Notes: generated by a model from the sequence alone, not told the origin. A stretch of DNA of 26,465 bases from UBA2377 sp964429385 (GCA_964429385.1 CAYSBR010000046.1:1-26465), one strand, 5' to 3'; positions 14,801-22,621 are shown, counted from the stretch's first letter. A program made the numbers and translations.

Positions 14801-16954
14801 TCACGGCGCCGGCGCTTCGGCCAGCAGCGCGCGCAGCCCCGCTTCGTCCAACACCACGACACCGAGGCGCCGCGCCTCCCCCAGCTTTTCTCCCGCCGCG
14901 TCTCCGGCCACGACAAAATCCGTGCGATGGCTTACCACCTCGCGCACCACGCCGCCGGCCGCGCGGATTTTCTCCGTCGCCTCCGCCCGCGTCCAACCTG
15001 GCAGACGTCCGGTGAGCACAAAAACCTTCCCCGCCAGCACACCCTCGTTCGACCCACTCCCCTCGCCCCGCGGCCTCACTCCGAGCGATCGCAGCTCGAC
15101 CACTAAGGCGCGATTCGCCGGCGCCTCGAAATAACGGCCCAGCGACTCCACCGCCGCCGGGCCGATCCCCGTCTCCGCCCAGTCCGCCGGCGCAGCCGCC
15201 GCCAGCGCCTCCAGACTTTCGAAACGGCGGGCCAGCGCGCGCGCTCCCGCTTCGCCGATCCGGGGAATGCCCAGCGCCCGGATGAAGCGCCACAACTCCG
15301 CGTGTTTGCTCCGCGTGATGGCCGCCAGCAGACGCTCGCCTGATTGCCCTGCGCCGCGCCCAAGGTCCAGCAGGTCCTCCCCTCGCAACCGGTAGAGATC
15401 CGCCGGCGTCTTCACCGCACCGTGCGCGACCAGCCACTCCACCCACGCCGGCCCCAACCCGTGGATGTCAACCCCGGCCTTGGAGGCAAAATGCTCCAGA
15501 CGACGCCGCACCTGCGCGGGACAATCCGCCTGGGGACAGCGCACCGCGGCCTCCCCCTCCGCAACGACCGCCGTCCCGCACACCGGACAGACCTCGGGAA
15601 ACCTGTAAGGCGTCGCCTCCGCCGGCCGCCGCGCCCGGTTCACGCCCACGATCACCGGGATGATTTCGCCCGCCTTCTCCACCTGGACGAAATCACCCAC
15701 GCGAAAATCCTGGCGGGCGATTTCCCGGCGAGTGTGCAACGAGGCGCGGGTGATCGTCGTGCCGCCGATGACCACCGGCTCCAATTCCGCCACCGGCGTG
15801 AGCCGTCCCGTGCGGCCGACCTGGATCGTGATGCCGCGCAACCGCGTCTCCACCCGCGCAGGGGCGAACTTGTGCGCAATCGCCCACCGCGGAGCCTGCG
15901 CGCCTTCGCCCAGTTTCCGCTGCCAGCGCACCTCATCCACCTTCACCACCACCCCATCCGTGGGAAATCCATACCGGTCGCGGGCCGACCCGAATGCCTC
16001 CACCGCCGCCCGCAATTCATCCCAGGTTCTCGCGTGGCTGAGCTCCGTTGGCACCGGCAGCCCCCACCCTCTCAAATCAGCCAGCAAAGCGGTGTGCGAC
16101 TGCGGTCGCAGGCTCTCCGGTTCGCAGGCGCCAAGTCCGTAGAACACCCCTTCCAACCGGCGCTCCGCCACCTCCGCCGGATCGGACTGCTTCAGCGTGC
16201 CGGCCGCGACGTTGCGGGGATGCGCCAGCGGCGCTTCCCCCGCCAGTTCGCGCTCCGCATTGATCCGCGCCAGTTCGCCATAGGTCAGATAAACTTCCCC
16301 GCGCACCTCCACCACCGCGGGCACCGGCCGTTCGCCGCCATGCTGCAGCCGCGACGGCAGCGCCGCGATCATCCGCGCGTTGACCGTGACCTCATCGCCT
16401 TCCTCCCCATTGCCCCGAGTCACCGCCCGCACGAGATGCCCGTGCTCGTAGGTCACGCTGAGCGCCACCCCGTCGTATTTCGGCTCCACCACCAACCCCG
16501 GCGTTACCCCGTCCAACTGACGGATCACCCGCGCATGAAAAGCCCGCAACTCCGCTTCCGTGTAGCTTTTCTCCAGCCCCACCATCGGCACGCGATGCCG
16601 GTAAACCGGAAACCGCCCGCCGCGGTCATCGCCCAGCCCCACCGGATCGGCGCCGGCCAACAACTCCGGATGCGCCGCCTCCAGCTCCCGCCATTCCTGT
16701 TTCAACGCATCATAAGCCGCGTCGCTGATCTCCGGCGCCGCCTGCTTGAAATAGAGTTCATCATGCCGGGCGATCTCCGCGCGCAAATGCAGGAGACGTT
16801 CGCGCGCCTTCGCGGCGTCGGCCATCTCCGTCGCCGCGGCCGCACCGACCACCAGCAACAAACCGGCGGCAACCAGCAAACTCCACCCAATCCGCCTTCC
16901 GCGGAACGCCCGGCGTTTCGCCCCGACCAGCAGTGATTCGAGGGGCCGAATCAT
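14801..16954 (-). CDS. ligA: NAD-dependent DNA ligase (LigA type) with hydrophobic N-terminal extension
   Basis: This enzyme seals DNA nicks using NAD+. It has the adenylation Lys in EPKYDG, the OB-fold stretch VGRTGRLTPVAELEP, a Cys4 zinc finger (CPVCG...CPQADC), helix-hairpin-helix repeats and a C-terminal BRCT domain (VLAGKVFVLTGRL). Starting at ATG 16825 gives 674 residues with the catalytic Lys at 116, the usual LigA geometry. The frame, however, extends to ATG 16954 (717 residues) and adds a basic stretch followed by WSLLVAAGLLLVVGAAAA, which looks like a signal anchor. Some core motifs are off-consensus (MVGLEKSY instead of the usual SLDNAF type). It may be a divergent second ligase, as E. 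coli LigB also has a signal-like start. Which start is used is unresolved. Confidence 0.88.
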   Translation of the reverse strand: MIRPLESLLVGAKRRAFRGRRIGWSLLVAAGLLLVVGAAAATEMADAAKARERLLHLRAEIARHDELYFKQAAPEISDAAYDALKQEWRELEAAHPELLAGADPVGLGDDRGGRFPVYRHRVPMVGLEKSYTEAELRAFHARVIRQLDGVTPGLVVEPKYDGVALSVTYEHGHLVRAVTRGNGEEGDEVTVNARMIAALPSRLQHGGERPVPAVVEVRGEVYLTYGELARINAERELAGEAPLAHPRNVAAGTLKQSDPAEVAERRLEGVFYGLGACEPESLRPQSHTALLADLRGWGLPVPTELSHARTWDELRAAVEAFGSARDRYGFPTDGVVVKVDEVRWQRKLGEGAQAPRWAIAHKFAPARVETRLRGITIQVGRTGRLTPVAELEPVVIGGTTITRASLHTRREIARQDFRVGDFVQVEKAGEIIPVIVGVNRARRPAEATPYRFPEVCPVCGTAVVAEGEAAVRCPQADCPAQVRRRLEHFASKAGVDIHGLGPAWVEWLVAHGAVKTPADLYRLRGEDLLDLGRGAGQSGERLLAAITRSKHAELWRFIRALGIPRIGEAGARALARRFESLEALAAAAPADWAETGIGPAAVESLGRYFEAPANRALVVELRSLGVRPRGEGSGSNEGVLAGKVFVLTGRLPGWTRAEATEKIRAAGGVVREVVSHRTDFVVAGDAAGEKLGEARRLGVVVLDEAGLRALLAEAPAP

Positions 16955-17048
16955 GCTCAGGCAAATGCCACCCCACGCACCCGCCGTCAAGCCACCCGGA
17001 TCGGAGGGGAGAAACGTATTTTGACCTTAAAGACACTTAATCCTGCAG

Positions 17049-17067
17049 CCGGCCTCGTTGAGGCCGG
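17049..17067. other. Hairpin between the glycosidase and ligase genes
   Basis: A perfect 8-bp stem, CCGGCCTC/GAGGCCGG, with loop GTT lies about 100 bases downstream of the glycosidase stop on the minus strand. No T run follows, so its terminator function is uncertain. The remaining bases of 16991-17169 hold no supported gene. Confidence 0.5.
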
Positions 17068-17169
17068 ACCGATGTTACCGCCCCGCGATCACACCGCACT
17101 GCGTCACGAGCAACCGCTCCGATCCTTTCCCTCGCTGGTTAAACTGAACCGGGCGGCAAGACCTCAATC

Positions 17170-19698
17170 TCACACCTTGCGCAGGTGCAGTTCGATCGTC
17201 CGGCCTGAAGGCAGTTGATAACGGCGCAGGCCGGCGGGCGCACGCCCGGCCGCGGGCGGCAGGTCCACCCGCTCGCCGCGCGGAAGCAGGAGCTCCGCAG
17301 AGCAGCCGGCAGGGACTTCGAGCGTGATGCGCCGGTCGCCACGCAAGCCGTGCGAGGCAAAGCGAATGGGGCCGTGAACCGTGCGCGCCGTCAGGGCCAG
17401 TTCGGCAATATCAGCCGGCTGCGGGCGAATCTCCACGCGCGCACAGCCCGGGGCCAGCGGGCGGATGCCGGCGAGGCCGTGATACGCGATATACAACGGC
17501 ACGACCGGGCAGTGGCTCCACAACTGGTTGGACTCGGGCCGCGTCTCCCAGTCCTCCTGCACCGTGTTGTTCTCGATGACCGAGTCCATCGTCGCCCAGC
17601 GGTGGCGCAGTTCATGCGCGATCACGTCGGCGCGCCCGCCCTTGGCCAGAGCCCAGAGACGCCAGCCGGCGTTGTTTGGATAAGACAGGCCCATCTCCGG
17701 CGGAGCCTCGGCGAGCATCTGCAACACCGCCGACGTGCGCCCGCCGGGGCACTGGTCGAAGAGAATAGCCGTCGCAAGCGAGCGATCGCAGCAGCGCGCC
17801 TCCGGCTCCTCCGCGAGCCAGGGAAGATTGTGCACGAAAAGGGCGCGCTCCGGATCCCAGAAGCGGGCGACGGTGCGCCGGTGCAGCTGGCGACCAAACT
17901 TGCGGGCCGCCGCCGCGCGCGCCGGCTCGCCCATGGCCTCGCACAACGGCGCGAAGGCGTGCGCCAACATCGCCGCGGCATAGAGGTTGAAGGCGCACTG
18001 CTTGTGGCGCTGCTGCCGGTAAGGGACGTGATCAATCCACACCGACGGGATGCCGAGGTTCTCCACGGCGAGCAGGCCGTGCGCGTCGAGCAGCGTGGGC
18101 AGATAATCGGCAAAGCGGACGAGCCGCGCATACGGCTCGCGCACGGCCTCAAGGTCGCCGGTGTAGAGGTAGTGGTGCCAGCAATCGAAGTTGAACCCGA
18201 TGCCGTGATCGAGGATCGGTCCCCAGCTGGTGAGATCGAACTGCCGCTCGACCAGGCGCGCGAGGCGGTCGAAACCCGGCCAGCAGTCGAGGAAAAACCC
18301 CTCCTTCGTCATGCCCTGACTGTAAGTGGCGAGGAAACGCGCGGGCTGACGCTGCTCGCCAAACGCGAGGTAGATCGCATGCAACTGGTGCCCGCAATCG
18401 CCGCTGTATTGCTGGCGCTCGCGGGCCATGCCGTCCACCAGTGTCTCCTGTGCGCAGTTGTGCAGGGTGTTGACGGTCGCCTCCATCAGCCGTTGCAACG
18501 CCGGTTCGCCGATGCGGATCTCCGCCGGCTGCGGCCAGGGGTAGAGCCGGCGGCGCACGCCCACGCGCGCGATCCGCACCTGGCCGCGGGCGCCGTGCAC
18601 GTGGAGCCGCAGCCAGCGCAGGCTCTCGAAGTCGAAGGTCTCGAATCGGTTCACGCCCGCACGGCAGGTGAAGCGCGACCACGAGTCGAAATGCGTGCTC
18701 AGCACCCGCGGGTTATCCGTCCGGCAGGCCTCATGCACGAGCAATTCCACCACCGTCCCCGCCGGAGCCTCGATCGTGAACCCCGGCCAGCCCACGACCT
18801 GCTCGGCCAGCTCGAAGGTCAGCAACACACCGCGCTCCGGTGTGAGCTCAAACGCCCAGCCCTCCGCACCTTCACACGTGACCGGCGACGCCACGGGGCC
18901 TCCAGCGGGATCCGTGCGATAAGCGTCGGGCGTGCGGCACTCAAAATACTCGCGCACCGGCCGCAGCCACTCGATCCGGCGCTGGTCGCTGAGCCGGGTG
19001 ACGGCGACCTCCTCCTCGCGCAGCAGCGGGATGCCGCGCGCGCGCAGCCGCGCATCGGGCGGACCGCCGGCGGGGATGTCCCATTGGTATTCCGAAAACT
19101 GCGTGTTGAGCGCCGGCTGGTTGGGCGAGCCACCGAGGTCCATCGCCGGTCGCCAGTCGGGACCGGGCGTAAACTCCGGCTTGTTCCAACCGTAGGGATA
19201 GAGATTCGCGTCGAACTCCTCCTGCAGCGAACGCAGACACCAGCGCTTGTAGTGGCCGGGGGCCCACGCGCGGCAGAGATGCGCCAGCCAGGAGCTATCG
19301 GAGGCGAGGGTCTGCGTCGCCCCGCTCGCATCCTCGATTTCCAGCCGGCAGAGGAAGCCGGGCTTGCCCAGCGGCCAGGTGCCTTCGCCGTGGCCGTAAT
19401 AGAGGACCGTGACCGCGATCACATTGGGGCCGGCTTGCAGGTGGGCGGTGAGATCGACGGGGTCGGCCTCGGCCCAGCGCGGGTCGGCGGGCGCGGGCCC
19501 CCATTGGATGCGCCGGCCGTTCACTTCGAGCAGATACCGGCTGTCCGCCGCGATCCAGCCGAGGGCGCGGCGCACGGGCGCGGTGATCTCCACCGTGCGC
19601 CGGAAGAGCACGAATGTATTGGGCAGGCAGCGTCCGCTGGGATACCAGATCCACTGAGCCGGTTGCAGGTCTGGCAGGGTCGCAGGGGTGTTCGACAT
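17170..19698 (-). CDS. Alpha-L-rhamnosidase-like glycoside hydrolase (GH78 type)
   Basis: This is an 842-residue enzyme with GH78 architecture. N-terminal beta-sandwich domains come first (WIWYPSG...FVLFRRTVEI, with VNGRRIQWGP near residue 60). An (alpha/alpha)6 catalytic barrel follows, with the signature ETLVDGMARERQQYSGD (419-434) standing for the family's D-x-RE(R/K)-x-GD region and the acid-rich NNTVQEDWETRPESNQLWSH (about 722-741). A C-terminal beta domain closes it. It should cleave alpha-linked L-rhamnose or a related sugar from polysaccharides or glycosides. No signal peptide is visible, so it is probably cytoplasmic and acts on imported oligosaccharides. No transporter or other sugar gene is nearby. 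GH78 is the best fit, but related families (e.g. GH106-like or uncharacterised) are not fully excluded. Confidence 0.8.
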   Translation of the reverse strand: MSNTPATLPDLQPAQWIWYPSGRCLPNTFVLFRRTVEITAPVRRALGWIAADSRYLLEVNGRRIQWGPAPADPRWAEADPVDLTAHLQAGPNVIAVTVLYYGHGEGTWPLGKPGFLCRLEIEDASGATQTLASDSSWLAHLCRAWAPGHYKRWCLRSLQEEFDANLYPYGWNKPEFTPGPDWRPAMDLGGSPNQPALNTQFSEYQWDIPAGGPPDARLRARGIPLLREEEVAVTRLSDQRRIEWLRPVREYFECRTPDAYRTDPAGGPVASPVTCEGAEGWAFELTPERGVLLTFELAEQVVGWPGFTIEAPAGTVVELLVHEACRTDNPRVLSTHFDSWSRFTCRAGVNRFETFDFESLRWLRLHVHGARGQVRIARVGVRRRLYPWPQPAEIRIGEPALQRLMEATVNTLHNCAQETLVDGMARERQQYSGDCGHQLHAIYLAFGEQRQPARFLATYSQGMTKEGFFLDCWPGFDRLARLVERQFDLTSWGPILDHGIGFNFDCWHHYLYTGDLEAVREPYARLVRFADYLPTLLDAHGLLAVENLGIPSVWIDHVPYRQQRHKQCAFNLYAAAMLAHAFAPLCEAMGEPARAAAARKFGRQLHRRTVARFWDPERALFVHNLPWLAEEPEARCCDRSLATAILFDQCPGGRTSAVLQMLAEAPPEMGLSYPNNAGWRLWALAKGGRADVIAHELRHRWATMDSVIENNTVQEDWETRPESNQLWSHCPVVPLYIAYHGLAGIRPLAPGCARVEIRPQPADIAELALTARTVHGPIRFASHGLRGDRRITLEVPAGCSAELLLPRGERVDLPPAAGRAPAGLRRYQLPSGRTIELHLRKV

Positions 19699-19724
19699 CG
19701 CGGGACGATGACGGAGCGACAGCG

Positions 19725-19826
19725 GAGCACGTCAAGCTTGGCGTGGCAGGCGAAAACGCCGCGGAAGTCCGTGCGTCAACGGAAGAATCGTTCGACGTGC
19801 TTGCGCTGACGGTGGAGCGGCTTGTT
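19725..19826 (-). pseudogene. Remnant of IS5-type transposase, C-terminal fragment
   Basis: On the minus strand, NKPLHRQRKHVERFFR is followed by an in-frame stop at 19776-19778 and then RTDFRGVFACHAKLD. This aligns without gaps to the common IS5-family end of the type LYRQRHKIENMFGKLKDWRRIATRYDKLD. Only about 33 codons remain and no terminal repeats were found. It lies directly upstream of the glycosidase start. This is recognised by eye and so is moderately uncertain. Confidence 0.45.
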
Positions 19827-19883
19827 CACCTCACCTCCACGCGATTTGCGATGCCCTCAGACCGGCAACCTCAACCAGTCGGA

Positions 19884-19964
19884 TCAGCCCGTGGACAAAC
19901 CTGCCATGCGCGCCAGTTCTCGCTGCCGCTCATCGAAGGTGACAAAACGACCGGCTTTCAAAGC
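19884..19964 (-). pseudogene. Remnant of a VapC-like PIN-domain toxin, C-terminal fragment
   Basis: The 26 codons RALKAGRFVTFDERQRELARMAGLSTG, ending in a stop, resemble the last segment of PIN-domain VapC toxins (a hydrophobic strand ending in TFD, then a helix RxxELARxAGL). The frame upstream is only the shadow of the lipoprotein gene, so the rest of the toxin and any antitoxin are gone. It lies next to the IS5 remnant, which suggests a past insertion and deletion. Confidence 0.45.
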
Positions 19965-19974
19965 CCTCTGCCTC

Positions 19975-20454
19975 CTATTCAGGCAGCTTTGAGGAGTGAT
20001 GTTCGATAATAAGCCACCTTCCATCAGGCTGCTTTTGATAAACAAAGGTGTAGCGCGCGCGAACCACCGATCCGTCCCTGAACTCAAACGTGTATAACCC
20101 GGAATTGGTCGCGATATCGCCATGGCGCCGCATATCGGCCTGATCGATCCTGCCCCGCGGCTCCTTTTCCAGAAAGTGCTCAAAGTAGTCAATGCGCTCA
20201 GCCTGGGTCCGCCTCACCTTGTTTGAGACCGTGGGCAGCAGAATGGCATTCTGGGCGTAGTGCGCGGCGACGGCCGAAGGATCCCCGGTGGCAAGACTCG
20301 CATTCCACTGCTCAAAAAGCGCCGAGATCTCCGCCAGATCGGCAGCATCCGCCCGCTCAGCCGATGAGGCGATCTGCGAGTGGTGGTGATGGGCGCAGCC
20401 CGCCAATGAAATGGCGAAACAAGCAGCCAACAGTTTCAGGAGGGGGTGTTTCAT
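19975..20454 (-). CDS. Lipoprotein with SnoaL/CaMKII-association-like domain
   Basis: This is a 159-residue predicted lipoprotein. ATG 20454 gives MKHPLLKLLAACFAISLAGC with lipobox LAGC and Cys20, then a His run (AHHHH). The mature part (LFEQWNASLATGDPSAVAAHYAQNAILLPTVSN...) fits the SgcJ/EcaC and CaMKII-association subgroup of the NTF2-like/DUF4440 fold. Members are found as small homo-oligomeric proteins of mostly unknown function. Here it should be anchored to a membrane on the periplasmic side. It is monocistronic and sits at the edge of the integron array, but it has no attC of its own. Confidence 0.78.
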   Translation of the reverse strand: MKHPLLKLLAACFAISLAGCAHHHHSQIASSAERADAADLAEISALFEQWNASLATGDPSAVAAHYAQNAILLPTVSNKVRRTQAERIDYFEHFLEKEPRGRIDQADMRRHGDIATNSGLYTFEFRDGSVVRARYTFVYQKQPDGRWLIIEHHSSKLPE

Positions 20455-20553
20455 GAATTTTATAACCAAACAAAACCGAGGACGAAGCAACACCTCACCT
20501 TGTCCTGCGTTTATTCAGCCAGCGTCCCGATTCGCGCTGAGGCGAGTCAGACC

Positions 20554-20598
20554 ACTCTGCGTTCCGATTTCTTTTCTCGGATGCAGATGACGCAGAGT
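20554..20598. repeat. Nested inverted repeat beside the array edge
   Basis: Perfect 9-bp arms ACTCTGCGT (20554-20562) and ACGCAGAGT (20590-20598) enclose a second pair, TCCGA/TCGGA (20564-20568 with 20577-20581). It lies in the gap 20455-20601, which has no gene, immediately before the last cassette attC. It may be an intergenic palindrome or a remnant of a mobile element. Confidence 0.5.
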
Positions 20599-20601
20599 AT
20601 G

Positions 20602-20654
20602 CTTTAGCACAATTTGAGACAACTACCGGAGTTGGCTGAATCGTTTTGTTCGGC
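20602..20654 (-). repeat. attC site of cassette A (degenerate)
   Basis: On the minus strand GCCGAAC (forward 20648-20654) opens the site seven bases after the nuclease stop. It is exactly complementary to the box GTTCGGC at the start of the same cassette (21117-21123). A stem AGCCAACT/AGTTGTCT with loop CCGGT follows. The far core box is poor (about GCTAAAG), so this may be the decayed left end of the array. Confidence 0.5.
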
Positions 20655-20661
20655 TCTTTTT

Positions 20662-21108
20662 TCATACTCTCACGATGTCACCAGTGAGATCGTCCCACTC
20701 AAGAAACTCGACGCCGTCGGGAATCATATGGAAGTGCGTTCTCTTGTAGTAGGACAACAAGCTCTCTCCTTCTTCCTTTCGTCGGTGGTGCAGTACAAAA
20801 AGGATCTTCCGATAGTCGGCTGGAGCGAGGTGAAAGTAATACATCGCTTCGTTCCAGACGGTCATCTTTGCGCTGGGAACCTTCGCGCCTGCAGTCCATC
20901 TGTGGGATTTGCACTCGACGAGAATCTTCTCCTTCGCGGTGCCGAGATCGAAGCAGTGTTTCTTCTTTTTCGATAGACCGATCTCGACAGCGAAATCTCG
21001 GGAACGGGTGATCGCCTTCTTCGAGAAAAAATCGAGCGCGACGCGTTCAAAATCAGCTCCGACATGGGCATTACTGACCGAACCGATTCTTTGGTGAGCC
21101 TTGTTCAT
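20662..21108 (-). CDS. Cassette A: PD-(D/E)XK-like nuclease domain protein
   Basis: This is a 148-residue protein with a restriction-endonuclease-like core: GADFERVALDFF (Glu21), then HCFDLG with Asp54, then ILVECKSHRW with Glu65 and Lys67. It fits the E...D...E-x-K pattern of PD-(D/E)XK nucleases. The N-terminal helix followed by a basic run (SKKKKH) is also typical. ATG 21108 lies nine bases after the core box GTTCGGC, the usual position in a cassette; a longer open frame upstream runs through the attC site and is discarded. A role in restriction or DNA processing is plausible but unproven. The C-terminal third (about 95-148) matches nothing I recognise. Confidence 0.7.
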   Translation of the reverse strand: MNKAHQRIGSVSNAHVGADFERVALDFFSKKAITRSRDFAVEIGLSKKKKHCFDLGTAKEKILVECKSHRWTAGAKVPSAKMTVWNEAMYYFHLAPADYRKILFVLHHRRKEEGESLLSYYKRTHFHMIPDGVEFLEWDDLTGDIVRV

Positions 21109-21116
21109 TTTTCTTT

Positions 21117-21183
21117 GCCGAACGATTACGATGAGCCATGGCCGGGCGCCAGCCCGGACATTGGCTCTGGCACCTGGATCGGC
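21117..21183 (-). repeat. attC site of cassette B
   Basis: This 67-bp site on the minus strand runs from GCCGATC (forward GATCGGC 21177-21183) to GTTCGGC (forward GCCGAAC 21117-21123). Its inner arms GAGCCAATGTCCGGGC and GCCCGGCCATGGCTC form a strong stem. The end of gene B reads into it. Confidence 0.8.
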
Positions 21184-21565
21184 GCTTCTGCCGCCTGCGG
21201 TCTCCGCAGCTCTGGAAATGGCCCAATCATGTGCGCCCAAGGAAACGCGAAGAACACGTGTGCCCCACGCTGCTCATAGTCGGCGATGAACTGCCTGGCC
21301 TCGTCCTTCTCGGGCGCGGCGGCCCGAATCTCGCCCAGAGCTCTCGTGAAATCTGCCTTTTCTCCTTTTTCTTCGATTTCTCGATAGGCGTAGAGCAAAC
21401 CCAATGAAAGACGCCACTCAGCGGAATGAGGGCCGGCCTCAATCTCGGTGATCGCTTGCCGATAATCGCCCGTCGCTAACAGACCCTCGATGCGTGCCTC
21501 GCGCGATGCTGTATCGCTGCACAGCCAGCAAGCGTTACGAGAAGGAGGACTACAGTGAAACGCAT
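21126..21565 (-). pseudogene. Cassette B: lipoprotein gene broken by a frameshift
   Basis: ATG 21565 starts MRFTVVLLLVTLAGC, a clear lipoprotein signal with lipobox LAGC, but that frame stops after 29 residues. A one-base shift near 21515 continues as ASREARIEGLLATGDYRQAITEIEAGPHSAEWRLSLGLLYAYREIEE..., an apparently TPR-like helical protein to residue about 120. The last 19 residues (APIQVPEPMSGLAPGHGSS) are encoded by the attC itself. A single deleted base near TGCAGCGATAC explains the break. The start follows the core box GATCGGC by nine bases, as in the other cassettes. Either the gene is decaying or the base is a sequencing error. Confidence 0.65.
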
Positions 21566-21574
21566 CTTTCTTCC

Positions 21575-21602
21575 GCCGATCGTCACCGATGAGACACGCG
21601 CG
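21575..21602 (-). repeat. Right half of a split attC (cassette E), left inversion junction
   Basis: On the minus strand the sequence ends in CGCGCG-TGTCTC-ATCGGTGAC-GATCGGC, the 3' half of an attC in front of cassette B. No 5' half adjoins it. The missing half is found 1.3 kb away at 22904-22934 in opposite orientation; the two halves pair with each other. Confidence 0.75.
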
Positions 21603-22023
21603 GGCGAGCGTGGAGTGAGCCCTTTTGAACTACTGGGGATGCTGAGCGGCGAAGGAGCATACGATTTCTTGAGGCCGCGGCGAAGGATATTGGGGCGCAC
21701 TACGAATCGGTGCTTCGGGGCGACGCTGCGACATGGCAGAAGATTGAAAAGCTAGTGTTGGCTCCGAAAGAGCGGAAGCCATACGCATTATTGAGGGCGG
21801 TCGCGAGGTTTGGTCGAGCAAGCGAGTGTCTATCGATGACATTCACGGTCTTACCGTTGCCGGCCGTGTATTGTCCGGAGTCGCCGTTGTCGGCTACGAG
21901 GGCGAAGAGGGTCCGTTCTCCTTTGACCTAGATTCGCGCGAATTTCTCAGCGGCCCCGATTTTTCCGGCTGGGATGCTCCCGCTCCGCGGTCTAAGAAGC
22001 CTTGGTGGAGATTCTGGAAATGA
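21597..22023 (+). pseudogene. Cassette F, 3' part: unknown protein, separated from its start by inversion and frameshifted
   Basis: From the CGCGCG junction the plus strand reads AGERGVSPFELLGMLSGEGAYDFL. After a one-base shift near 21668 it continues as EAAAKDIGAHYESVLRGDAATWQKIEKLVLAPKER, and after a second shift near 21770 as EAIRIIEGGREVWSSKRVSIDDIHGLTVAGRVLSGVAVVGYEGEEGPFSFDLDSREF, ending KKPWWRFWK. The stop lies seven bases before the attC at 22031. I do not recognise the family. GTG 21555 has a good AGGAGG, but it belongs to the neighbouring cassette and attC, so the apparent start is an accident of the junction. The true 5' end is the minus-strand piece at 22929-23006. Confidence 0.65.
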
Positions 22024-22030
22024 AGAAAGA

Positions 22031-22101
22031 GGCCAACCAGGCGGCACAGACAACTCCGGGGAGCTGCGCTCCCCGGAGTTGTCTGACCTTGGACGTTAGG
22101 C
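22031..22101 (+). repeat. attC site of cassette F (in inverted segment)
   Basis: This 71-bp site runs from GGCCAAC (22031-22037) to GTTAGGC (22095-22101). It holds a perfect 18-bp stem (about 22047-22064 with 22068-22085, CAGACAACTCCGGGGAGC and its complement, loop TGC). Its orientation is plus, opposite to most sites of the array. Confidence 0.85.
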
Positions 22102-22115
22102 AAAGATCAATCCAT

Positions 22116-22547
22116 ATGAGCTACTGGATATTCAAATGTAACCCCGACAGTTACCGTCTGGACGCGCGCCTCGCTGATCCATTCCCGACGATTTCGTGGA
22201 TTGTAACTCGTTACCGCGACGAGATCAGGCGAGATGATACTGCGTTAGTGTGGCAGACGGGGCCAAAGCGTGGCTTTCGCGCAATTCTACAGCTCGATAG
22301 CGATCCGAAAATCATGCCTGAGCTTAAGAGCGAGCAGAAGTACAATCGGGAGCGCGACATGGAGGAGAGATACCGTGTTCTGGCGACAATCAAAGAGCGC
22401 CGGATGAATCTCCCACATACACTTCTTCGGAGCACGCCCGGACTTGAAGGGCTGTCGATGTTTCATGGCTACCAGCAAGGGACCAATTTCAAGATGACAG
22501 AAAAGGAGTTTAGAATCGTGCTGAAGTTGCATGCGAAAAATGCCTAA
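22116..22547 (+). CDS. Cassette D: EVE-domain protein
   Basis: This 143-residue protein starts MSYWIFKCNPDSYRLDARL and continues SWIVTRYRDEIRRDDTALVWQTGPKRGFRAILQLDSDP. This is the EVE (PUA-like) fold pattern, in which an N-terminal YWI/YWIFK strand and an aromatic pocket read modified bases in DNA or RNA. EVE proteins are common near restriction and other defence genes (established knowledge). The C-terminal half (about 80-143) is a less conserved helical part. ATG 22116 lies 14 bases after the core box GTTAGGC, and the TAA stop sits inside the next attC (GCCTAAC), a hallmark of cassette genes. The gene appears intact, although it is in the inverted segment and so faces away from a normal array promoter. 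Confidence 0.82.
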   Translation: MSYWIFKCNPDSYRLDARLADPFPTISWIVTRYRDEIRRDDTALVWQTGPKRGFRAILQLDSDPKIMPELKSEQKYNRERDMEERYRVLATIKERRMNLPHTLLRSTPGLEGLSMFHGYQQGTNFKMTEKEFRIVLKLHAKNA

Positions 22548-22612
22548 CCAGTCATCACAGCCAACTCCGGGCAGCTGACGCTGCCCTCCGTGGCTGACTT
22601 CAATCGATCAGC
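22542..22612 (+). repeat. attC site of cassette D (in inverted segment)
   Basis: This 71-bp site runs from GCCTAAC (22542-22548) to GATCAGC (22606-22612). It has arms CAGCCAACTCCGGGCAGC and GCTGCCCTCCGTGGCTG. The first box is exactly complementary to the box GTTAGGC at the start of the same cassette. Confidence 0.85.
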
Positions 22613-22621
22613 GGAAGAAAG

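Noticed and set aside
15344..16936. Plus-strand open frame of 530 codons opposite the ligase
   Set aside because: Composition is Arg/Pro/His-rich without motifs; the minus strand encodes LigA domains throughout.
17215..19809. Plus-strand open frame of 864 codons opposite the glycosidase
   Set aside because: It is the antisense shadow of the GH78-like gene in GC-rich DNA. It is Arg/Ala/His-rich with no domain, and the minus frame carries clear family motifs.
21555..21755. Plus-strand gene starting at GTG 21555 behind a good AGGAGG
   Set aside because: Its first 15 codons are the antisense of the cassette B start and of half an attC. The frame crosses the inversion junction and soon loses its coherent continuation, so the start is accidental.
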